Assembly: GCA_017302505.1 (NCBI GenBank)
Contig: JAFLDH010000001.1
Location: forward strand, 1-64,000
Length of the DNA stretch: 64,000 bases
Origin: Burkholderiales bacterium
GTDB lineage: Bacteria > Pseudomonadota > Gammaproteobacteria > Burkholderiales > Burkholderiaceae_C
Direction: 5' to 3'
Shown here piece after piece: positions 44,622 to 51,509 of the stretch. The first letter of the stretch is position 1, and each line of letters opens with the position of its first letter. The notes beneath the pieces were generated by a model. That model was not told the DNA's origin. It was given only the letters and a program-made list of their open reading frames with translations, and searched no databases. The position numbers were made by a program, and so were the translations under genes.

Positions 44622-45293
44622 ATGTGCTTCTCCGCGCAAGCCAGCTTTACCGCCAGCGCCGTGTTGCTGATCGTCGGCGCGGCCACCGTGCGGCGCGCGC
44701 GAGTTCGCTCGGAACTGCCGTACGCCTGGATTCCAGTGCTCTTCGGCATCCAGCAACTGCTCGAGGGCGCGCTCTGGCTGACCTTCCCGGACCGCGCGCC
44801 GCCGCTCAACACCGCTCTGACGCATGCCTACTCGTTCTTCTCGCACGTGTTGTGGCCGATCTACGTGCCGCTGGCCGCACTGGCGCTGGAGACCGTGCCC
44901 TGGCGGCGGCGAATCCTGATCGCCATCGCCATCGCGGGCAGCGCCGTGGGCCTGTACCTGCTGGCCACGCTGTTCACGCTGCCGATCGTCGCCACGGTGA
45001 CAGGCCAGCACATCGCCTACGCGTCGCCGCACTTCTATGCGGTGGCGGCGATGTCGCTGTACCTGCTGGGCACTTGCGCCAGCCTGATGTTCTCCAGCCA
45101 CGTGCGGGTGGTTGCTTTCGGCGTGGCCGCGTTCGTGTCCGCGGTGGCGGCCTACGTCTTCTACGCGACCTGGTTCATCTCGGTGTGGTGTTTCTTCGCC
45201 GGGATGCTCAGCGTCATCGTCTTCCTGTATTTCACCGATGCGCGCCGAACCGCGCCGATTCCCGGCGCGGCGCGGGAACTGCAGGCACATTGA
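44622..45293 (+). CDS. DUF6629-type membrane protein
   Basis: The 223-residue protein begins MCFSAQASFTASAVLLIVGA and has six to seven hydrophobic helices; FGIQQLLEGALWLTFPDR and WFISVWCFFAGMLSVIVFLY are typical of DUF6629. The role is unknown. ATG 44622 follows CAGGAG. Its stop overlaps the next start (TGATG). Confidence 0.75.
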   Translation: MCFSAQASFTASAVLLIVGAATVRRARVRSELPYAWIPVLFGIQQLLEGALWLTFPDRAPPLNTALTHAYSFFSHVLWPIYVPLAALALETVPWRRRILIAIAIAGSAVGLYLLATLFTLPIVATVTGQHIAYASPHFYAVAAMSLYLLGTCASLMFSSHVRVVAFGVAAFVSAVAAYVFYATWFISVWCFFAGMLSVIVFLYFTDARRTAPIPGAARELQAH

Positions 45294-46000
45294 TGGACCG
45301 GACTAAGGGCTTCACGCCCGCGCTCGGCTTTCACGCCCTCACGCCGCTGTATGACCGGGTGGTGGCGCTGACGACGCGTGAGCGGACCTTCAAGCGGGTG
45401 CTGCTCGACCAGGCGGCCATCGAGCCGGGCCAACAGGTTCTGGATGTGGGCTGCGGCACCGGCACGTTGGCCATCGCGGCACAGCGCCGACAGCCGGGCG
45501 TGCGTGTGTCGGCGTTCGATGCCGACCCCGCGGTCCTCGCCATCGCGGCGCGCAAGGCACGGCACGCCGGCGCCGATGTGGCCTTCGACCTGGGTCGCTC
45601 GTCCGCCCTACCCTATGCCGACGGACATTTCGACCGCGTGCTGTCGAGCCTGTTCTTCCATCACCTGGCCTGGGGCGACAAACTGCTGACCGCGCACCAG
45701 ATGCACCGCGTGCTGCGCCCTGGCGGGCAACTGCACGTCGCCGACTGGGGCCGAGCGGGTGGCCTGGCCAGCCGGACCGCGTTCCTGGCGATCCAGCTTC
45801 TCGACGGCTTCGACACCACCAGCGACAACGTCGCCGGACTGCTGCCGGTGTTGTTTGCTTCTGCGGGATTCCGCCAGGTCGAAGAAACAGGCCGGATCGC
45901 CACGGCCTTCGGCATCGTCTCACTGTACCGGGCCGTAAAGGGCGGCACCGCGCCGGAGCAAGGCTGCCCAGCGCGAAACCGCGTGCCCCCACATGGGTGA
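45293..46000 (+). CDS. Class I SAM-dependent methyltransferase (UbiE-like)
   Basis: The 235-residue protein contains LDVGCGTGTLAIAAQRRQPG (motif I), LPYADGHFDRVLSSLFFHHL and MHRVLRPGGQLHVADW, the standard layout of UbiE/COQ5-type methylases. Substrate unknown; it overlaps the UbiB-like kinase gene by eight bases, so a quinone or prenyl-lipid substrate is suggested by context. Confidence 0.85.
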   Translation: MDRTKGFTPALGFHALTPLYDRVVALTTRERTFKRVLLDQAAIEPGQQVLDVGCGTGTLAIAAQRRQPGVRVSAFDADPAVLAIAARKARHAGADVAFDLGRSSALPYADGHFDRVLSSLFFHHLAWGDKLLTAHQMHRVLRPGGQLHVADWGRAGGLASRTAFLAIQLLDGFDTTSDNVAGLLPVLFASAGFRQVEETGRIATAFGIVSLYRAVKGGTAPEQGCPARNRVPPHG

Positions 46001-47609
46001 TGCCACACAGTCCCCGGCACGGCCGCAGCGGCGCCGCTCCGCGCTGCGGCGCGTGCTGCGCATCAGCCTGGCCTTCACCGGTTTCATGTTGTGGTGGGGT
46101 TGGCACCGCGCTGTGATGCGCTGCGACGACCATCCCGCGGCCGAACGCTTCGCGGCCCTGCTGCAGGGGCTGGGCACCACCTTCGTCAAGCTCGGCCAGC
46201 ACCTGAGCCTGCGCGCCGATCTGTTGCCGGAGGCGGCGCAGCAGGCCCTCTCGCGGCTGCAGGACCACGTCGGCGCGTTTCCAGCGGAGCTGGCCCGGCA
46301 GACCGTGGAATCGGCGTTCGGCCGCCCCTGCGCACAGCTGTTCGCGCGCTTCGACCTGGCGCCGCTGGCCGCGGCGTCGGTGGCGCAGATTCATCGCGCC
46401 GCGCTGCACGACGGCACCGAGGTCATCGTCAAGATCCGCCGGCCAGGCACCGCCGAGACCGTCGAAGCCGATATGCGGATCCTGCGCGGGGTGGCCACCG
46501 TGGCGCAGGCTCTGCTGCCGGCGTTGCGCCGCTGGGGCCTCGTGGCGGTCGTCGACGAGATCGCCACCAACCTGCGGCTCGAGATGGACCTCATGCGCGA
46601 GGCCCGCTTCGTGCGGCGATTTGCCGATGCATGGCGCGGATCGCCCGACATCGACATCCCCGACGTGATCGACGGCCTGTGCGCGCCCTCGGTGATGGTG
46701 CAGCGCTTCAGCAGCGGCGTGCGCATCGATGCCGTCGCTGCGGCCGAGCGCGAGGCCTGCGCGCGCCGCCTCGTCGACAGCTACGTGACTCAACTTTTCG
46801 AGCACGGCCTGTTCCATGGCGATCCTCATCCGGGCAATCTGTTCGTGATGGCCGACGGGCGCATCTGCCTGCACGACTTCGGCATCGTCGGCCGCCTGGA
46901 TCGCCGCCTGCGCCGCGCACTGACGGCGTTTGCGCTGGCGTTCGTCGAGCAGGACGCCGACTGGGTGGTGGACGCCTGGCTCGAACTGGGCCTGGTGGGG
47001 TCGCAGGTGGAGCGCCGCGCGTTTCTGCCGGTCGTGCAGTTGCTGCTGGCCGATTGTGCGGAGCGGCCGCTGCGCGACTGGTCGCTGCCGGGCACACTCG
47101 GACGGCTGGTCGCCGCTGGTCGCTCGCAAGCCCTGCGCCTGCCCGCGGACCTGCTCGTGCTGACACGCACGATGCTGCTGCTCGAAGGCACGGTGCGCAC
47201 ACTGGCGCCGACCTTCTCGATCTTCGAGACGCTGTCGCGCCACGCCGCGGCCGGCTCGATTCAGCAGGCGCCGCGGGAGGTGGCATTAAAGCGCCTGGCC
47301 TTTGAGCTGGGCAGCGCGGCGAACGACCTGCCCGTACTGGCGGCGCGGCGGCTGCACGGCTTACTCGCCGGCGAGCGCCTGTTCGAGATCACGATCGTGC
47401 CTGATCCGCGCCTGCAGCAGGCCGTCGAGCGTGCCAGCCGGCGCATTGCGCTCGCGCTGGTGACGCTCGGGCTGTACATCGCTTCCAGCCTGCTGATGCA
47501 GCACGCCGTGGGCCCGCAGTGGGGCGGAATGCCGCTGCTCGCGCTGGCGGGCTACGCGCTCGCCATCCGGTTCACGTTTTCCATCGCCCGTGGGCGCGCG
47601 CTGCGCTGA
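45993..47609 (+). CDS. ABC1/UbiB-family atypical kinase
   Basis: The 538-residue protein has the ABC1 signatures: TTFVKLGQHLSLR (KxGQ motif), AAASVAQIHRAAL, LFHGDPHPGNLFV and HDFGIVGRLD. Two C-terminal membrane helices (IALALVTLGLYIASSLLM; LLALAGYALAI) anchor it. UbiB proteins assist ubiquinone synthesis. It overlaps the methyltransferase gene, which strengthens a lipid/quinone link. Confidence 0.9.
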   Translation: MGDATQSPARPQRRRSALRRVLRISLAFTGFMLWWGWHRAVMRCDDHPAAERFAALLQGLGTTFVKLGQHLSLRADLLPEAAQQALSRLQDHVGAFPAELARQTVESAFGRPCAQLFARFDLAPLAAASVAQIHRAALHDGTEVIVKIRRPGTAETVEADMRILRGVATVAQALLPALRRWGLVAVVDEIATNLRLEMDLMREARFVRRFADAWRGSPDIDIPDVIDGLCAPSVMVQRFSSGVRIDAVAAAEREACARRLVDSYVTQLFEHGLFHGDPHPGNLFVMADGRICLHDFGIVGRLDRRLRRALTAFALAFVEQDADWVVDAWLELGLVGSQVERRAFLPVVQLLLADCAERPLRDWSLPGTLGRLVAAGRSQALRLPADLLVLTRTMLLLEGTVRTLAPTFSIFETLSRHAAAGSIQQAPREVALKRLAFELGSAANDLPVLAARRLHGLLAGERLFEITIVPDPRLQQAVERASRRIALALVTLGLYIASSLLMQHAVGPQWGGMPLLALAGYALAIRFTFSIARGRALR

Positions 47610-47638
47610 CCGAGGAACCCAACGTCAAAGGAGTGGAC

Positions 47639-48673
47639 ATGGACAGGATCAGGGTCGCCGTCAACGGCTACGGAGTCATCGGCAAGCGCGTCGCCGACGC
47701 GGTTCGCCTGCAAGACGACATGACGCTCGCCGGTGTCGCAGACATCGTCGACGACTACCGGCTGCAGGTCGCGGCCCGCGCCGGGCTGCCCGTGCACGCG
47801 GCGACGCCGCAGGCCGAGGCGCCGATGCGCGCAGCCGGCATCACGGTCGAGGGCGGCCTCGCCGAGTTGCTCGCGAAATCCGATGTCGTCGTCGACTGCA
47901 CGCCGAAGAAGGTGGCTGCGATCAACAAGGGCGTGTACGAGGCGGTTGGCGTCAAGGCCATCTTCCACGGCGGCGAATCGCATGCGCTCACCGGTCATTC
48001 CTTCGTCGCGCAGGCGAACTATGCGTCGGCCTTGGGGCGCGCGTCGACGCGCGTCGTATCCTGCAACACCACATCGATTGTTCGCACGCTCGGGGCGCTG
48101 CGGACTGCAGGCCTCCTGAAACGTGCACGCGGTACGCTGATCCGGCGCACCTCCGATCCCTGGGAGGCGCATGCCGACGGCATCGTCAACACGGTGGTGC
48201 CCGAGAAGGTCATTCCCAGCCATCAGGGTCCGGACGCCCGCACCGTCATCCCCGATCTCGACGTCGTGACGATCGCCGTGAAGGCCGCACACAACTCCAG
48301 TCACCTGCACACCTGGTGGATCGAACTGACCCGGCCGGCGACGCGCGACAAGGTGCTCGCGGCATTCCAGGCGGCACCGAGGATCGCGTTCGTGCGTTCG
48401 TCGGACGGGATCGTGGCTCTGAACAGCACGGTCGAACTGATGTCCGACCTTGGACGCCCCCGCGGCGACATGTGGGAGGTGGCGCTGTGGGAAGACGTGC
48501 TGGCCGTCGACGGTGACCAGGCTTACTACACCTACCAGGTCTTCAACCAGGCGATCGTGATCCCGGAAACCATCGACGCGATCCGGGCTCTGACCGGTAT
48601 CGAGACGGACCCGGCGAGGTCAATCGCGAAGACCGATGCCTCGCTGGGATTGCGGCGCGATTTCCTGCGCTGA
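47639..48673 (+). CDS. Type II (archaeal-type) glyceraldehyde-3-phosphate dehydrogenase
   Basis: The 344-residue protein starts IRVAVNGYGVIGKRVADAVR, the Rossmann motif of archaeal type II GAPDH. It has the catalytic Cys in VVSCNTTSIVRTL and continues with the type II pattern AHNSSHLHTWWIEL and WEVALWEDVLAV. It is not of the GapA type used by bacteria for glycolysis. The ATG follows AAAGGAG. In context it can oxidise the glyceraldehyde 3-phosphate released by the phosphoketolase. Confidence 0.92.
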   Translation: MDRIRVAVNGYGVIGKRVADAVRLQDDMTLAGVADIVDDYRLQVAARAGLPVHAATPQAEAPMRAAGITVEGGLAELLAKSDVVVDCTPKKVAAINKGVYEAVGVKAIFHGGESHALTGHSFVAQANYASALGRASTRVVSCNTTSIVRTLGALRTAGLLKRARGTLIRRTSDPWEAHADGIVNTVVPEKVIPSHQGPDARTVIPDLDVVTIAVKAAHNSSHLHTWWIELTRPATRDKVLAAFQAAPRIAFVRSSDGIVALNSTVELMSDLGRPRGDMWEVALWEDVLAVDGDQAYYTYQVFNQAIVIPETIDAIRALTGIETDPARSIAKTDASLGLRRDFLR

Positions 48674-48783
48674 CGCAGCGGGATCTGGAAGGTTCCCAGT
48701 GTCCCTTGACCTGAACTTCCTCGGCAGCACAGCCTGCATCAAGATGCTGAAACCGGCGCAGCATTTTTCTCGCACCGGCCATC

Positions 48784-49125
48784 TTGGCAGCCGCTGTGCC
48801 GGCGTGGGCGCAATCAACCACAGCTCAGGCACCGGCAATGCCGTCAGCCTGGAGCCAGAACATGGACAAGCAGATGCAATCCATGCAGGCGATCCGCAGC
48901 AAGCTGCTCGCCGCACGCACACCGAAAGAGCGCAGCAAGCGCATGGCCGAGCAGATGAAGCTGATGCAAGGCGGCATGGGCATGGGAGGCATGCGAGGAA
49001 TGGAGCCGATGGGGGCCGCGAGTGCACCGATGGACATGAGCACGCGCCAGCAGATGATGGAAAAGCGCATCGAGATGATGCAGATGATGATGGACCGCAC
49101 GGCGCCCGTGCCGGCGGCCAAGTGA
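48784..49125 (+). CDS. Met-rich periplasmic protein with apparent frameshift in signal peptide
   Basis: From TTG 48784 the frame encodes 113 residues ending a signal peptide (AAAVPAWAQ) and a Met-rich body ([47 protein letters not shown]). In this frame the sequence upstream to a stop at 48748 reads [20 protein letters not shown], a full signal peptide lacking Met. An ATG at 48744 sits one base out of frame, so a one-base insertion in the run at 48748-48752 would explain it. It is a paralogue of the gene at 31484. Confidence 0.6.
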   Translation: MAAAVPAWAQSTTAQAPAMPSAWSQNMDKQMQSMQAIRSKLLAARTPKERSKRMAEQMKLMQGGMGMGGMRGMEPMGAASAPMDMSTRQQMMEKRIEMMQMMMDRTAPVPAAK

Positions 49126-49138
49126 CGGGAGCCGGACG

Positions 49139-49585
49139 GTGAAGAACTTCAACAGCCCCAATCGCACCGCCGCGTCGTCGGCCTACGGCTTCCATGTTGC
49201 GCTGCGGGAGCGCGACTTCGGTCGAGCTGTCGAGCAGGTCACAGCCGCCCTGAAGTCCGAGGGCTTCGGTGTGCTGACCGAGATCGACGTTCAGGCCACG
49301 ATGAAGGCCAAACTCGGGATCGACGTACCGCCCTACCGGATTCTGGGCGCCTGCAACCCGACCCTCGCACACCGTGCGCTGACGGCCGAGCCGGACATCG
49401 GCTTGCTCCTGCCCTGCAATGTCGTCGTTCGCCAGGAGGCTGACGGTCGGCTGGTGGTGGGCTTCATGGACCCCGAGGCCGTTCTGCAGTTGACGGCCCA
49501 CCCAGAGGTCGCTGCGGTGGCCAAGGAAGTGAGAGGCAAGCTGCAACGCGTGCGTGCGGCGCTCGACGCCGCACCGACCGACTGA
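49139..49585 (+). CDS. DUF302 protein
   Basis: The 148-residue protein shows the DUF302 core: [70 protein letters not shown]. Proteins of this family are soluble, dimeric and often lie near metal and redox genes; function is unknown. The GTG start lies 14 bases after the Met-rich gene. Confidence 0.85.
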   Translation: MKNFNSPNRTAASSAYGFHVALRERDFGRAVEQVTAALKSEGFGVLTEIDVQATMKAKLGIDVPPYRILGACNPTLAHRALTAEPDIGLLLPCNVVVRQEADGRLVVGFMDPEAVLQLTAHPEVAAVAKEVRGKLQRVRAALDAAPTD

Positions 49586-49609
49586 CGCGACTCGAACCTG
49601 GGAGCACAT

Positions 49610-49819
49610 GTGTACATCGGCGAGGGCTATTACATGGGCAGCATGCACGGGCTGTGGTGGATCTTGTGGATCGTGCTGATCGGCGCGCTGGTCTATTCCA
49701 TTTGGAGCCCTTCGTCCAAGTGCCGTCGCGGGACCGGCCTGGGCGCCGTGGCTGTTTCGCGCCTCTGGCCGATCACTGCCTACCCCAGGCGCGTGCGTTC
49801 GGGACCCCACATCCCTTGA
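49610..49819 (+). CDS. Small membrane protein, possibly truncated SHOCT type
   Basis: A 69-residue frame starting at GTG 49610, with one membrane helix (LWWILWIVLIGALVYSIW). The N-terminal pattern GSMHGLWWILW resembles small membrane proteins ending in a SHOCT domain. Here the C-terminal part is replaced by an Arg-rich sequence without that domain, so a frameshift or truncation after about residue 35 is likely. Confidence 0.45.
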   Translation: MYIGEGYYMGSMHGLWWILWIVLIGALVYSIWSPSSKCRRGTGLGAVAVSRLWPITAYPRRVRSGPHIP

Positions 49820-49876
49820 GCACGCAGCGCTGCAACGGGTCGACGTTCGGAGCGACCTCAACGAAAGGAGTTGGAC

Positions 49877-50107
49877 ATGGCCTGGCTGACGGAGAACTGG
49901 ATCTGGGTTCTTTTTGGCGTGGCATTCATCGCCATGCACTTGTTCGGTCACGGAGGGCACGGCGGCCATGGGGGCCATGGCGGCGGTCACGGCGGCCATG
50001 GTTCGAGTGGCGGCGGCAACGGCGATCCCGACAAGGCCCCCACCAAACAAGCCGGCGGGACCACGCCAAGTGCGTCAGCGGGCAACCGCGAACATCATCG
50101 TCACTAG
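49877..50107 (+). CDS. His/Gly-rich membrane-anchored small protein (DUF2933-like)
   Basis: The 76-residue protein has one membrane helix (NWIWVLFGVAFIAMHLF) followed by GHGGHGGHGGHGGGHGGHGS and a His tail, a likely metal-binding array. AAAGGAG precedes ATG 49877. It forms a short run of small membrane genes with the next gene. Confidence 0.7.
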   Translation: MAWLTENWIWVLFGVAFIAMHLFGHGGHGGHGGHGGGHGGHGSSGGGNGDPDKAPTKQAGGTTPSASAGNREHHRH

Positions 50108-50116
50108 GAGGACGTC

Positions 50117-50380
50117 ATGCTCAACATGAAGGTCGTTTCGTGGGCGCTGGCCACGACGACGTTGATCTCATTCCTGGTCTGCGTGAGCTACGGGCTCGGG
50201 GCACCGCAGAGCCTGCACATGCACGCCTTCCTCGAACAGGTGCTGCCGGGATTCAAGTGGCTCACATGGCAAGGATTCTTCATCGGGCTGGTGGAGAGCT
50301 TCCTGTACGGCGCATACGCCGGGATGGTGTACGTCCCGGTCTACAACTTCTTCATGCGGCGTTGGGGCGACGGGCGGTGA
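50117..50380 (+). CDS. DUF5676-like small membrane protein
   Basis: An 87-residue protein with two membrane segments (VVSWALATTTLISFLVCVSY; QGFFIGLVESFLYGAYAGMV) and the end PVYNFFMRRWG. These features match the DUF5676 membrane family often found near copper genes. The ATG follows AGGAGG. It ends the plus-strand block. Confidence 0.7.
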   Translation: MLNMKVVSWALATTTLISFLVCVSYGLGAPQSLHMHAFLEQVLPGFKWLTWQGFFIGLVESFLYGAYAGMVYVPVYNFFMRRWGDGR

Positions 50381-50460
50381 CAACTTCGTCGCAGGCTGAC
50401 TAGCCGATGGGCTTGTAGCACCGCATCACTGCATGGCTACAGCAACCCGGGAAGGCTTCG

Positions 50461-50840
50461 GGGCCGCTGACTGTCGTCGCCATGCTGGCGGCGTTCGCCA
50501 TGGTGAATTCGCCGCTGCGACCGGCCTACCAACTGGTCCACCACACGCTGGTGGCGGTTCGGGTCGGCTCGTTGATGGTCGAGAAGCCCTTGATTCTGTG
50601 GATAAACGAAGGCTTGATGGTCTTCTTCTTCCTCCTGGTCGCGCCGGAAATCAAGCGTGAAGTCCTAGAGGGGCACCTCGACTCGCCGGCACGAATTGCA
50701 CTGCCAGCCCTCGCCGCATTGGGAGGGCTGCTGTCCCCGGCTGCGATCTACCTCCTCTTCACATGGAGCGATGCGACGGCCGCCCAGGCGTGGGCCATTC
50801 CGAGTGCCACCGATACAGTGCTCGCACTCGCCGCGCCGGG
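50461..50840 (+). pseudogene. nhaA: Truncated Na+/H+ antiporter NhaA fragment
   Basis: ASGPLTVVAMLAAFAMVNSP, then LILWINEGLMVFFFLLVAPE, IKREVLEGHLDSPARIALPA and AWAIPSATDTVLALA match the first third of NhaA. The homology stops at about 50840, where the sequence changes to the end of an unrelated minus-strand gene. There is no proper start codon for the first residues. About 250 C-terminal residues are missing, so it cannot be functional. Confidence 0.8.
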
Positions 50841-50844
50841 CCAA

Positions 50845-51300
50845 GGTCGGGCGCGTGGGCATAGGCAACGGAAGCGCGCGACAACGGCCCGAGCTTGGCC
50901 TCGAGCAGCGCGGCATCGACCCCGACCCGCTCCTCGCGCTCCAGCGCCGGCGGGTTCACCGGGTTCAGGATGTCCGGCGGACTCCCAGAAACGGCCCGTC
51001 CCCCAGGCGATGCGTTGCCGGCCGAGCTTCAGGTCGACATTGCCGCGCGTCAGCGTCACCGCCGCCCGGTACGGACGATGGCGGCCGTACAAGTCGCCGC
51101 GCTCGAGGTCGTTCGCATCGGCCCGCCAGTACTGCGGGGCCGCACTGTCCTTCGCCGAGCGGAACTCCGCCGTGCCCAGGTAGCTGCCCAGCAGCAACTC
51201 GTTGTCGTACTGCAGGTCGAGCTCGAGCCCCGGCGCGAGATCGCCCTTCGCCTCCAGGCGCAGCCGGTTCAGGATCAGCGCATAGTATTCCTGGAACACG
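50845..51300 (-). pseudogene. Fragment of an outer-membrane beta-barrel (DUF1302-like) gene
   Basis: On the minus strand EYYALILNRLRLEAKGDLAP, LELDLQYDNELLLGSYLGTA, KLGRQRIAWGTGRFW and, after a frameshift near 50985, NPPALEREERVGVDAALLEA read as an internal part of a porin-like barrel. Both ends are cut: at 51300 it joins an ABC-ATPase fragment and at about 50845 the nhaA fragment. Confidence 0.6.
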
Positions 51301-51495
51301 AAGCCGATACGGCGCAACCGCACCTCCGCCAGCGCCTTGCCGCCGAGGCTGGTGATGTCCTGCTCGCCGACCCAGATGCGACCCCTCGTCGGGCGCCCCC
51401 CGGGATCTCGACGCTGGTCTCGTGCAGCGCCGGTACCGGGATGCTGTCGTGCTGGTAGAACTTCGTCGCCTTGTCGGCGCGGACGATGGCGGGGG
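51300..51495 (-). pseudogene. Fragment of an ABC transporter ATPase (MacB/LolD-like)
   Basis: On the minus strand ATKFYQHDSIPVPALHETSV, EIPGG and then, in a shifted frame, RIWVGEQDITSLGGKALAEV and RLRRIGFVFQ are the parts of a MacB/LolD-type ATPase just before and after the Walker A loop. The Walker A itself (GPSGxGKST) is deleted. After GFVFQ the sequence becomes the barrel fragment. Confidence 0.7.
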
Positions 51496-51509
51496 GCGTC
51501 GGCGTGGTT

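Noticed and set aside
49930..50010. Short tandem repeats GGCCATGG/GGTCACGG as a possible CRISPR or satellite
   Set aside because: They encode the in-frame Gly-His repeat of a small membrane protein.
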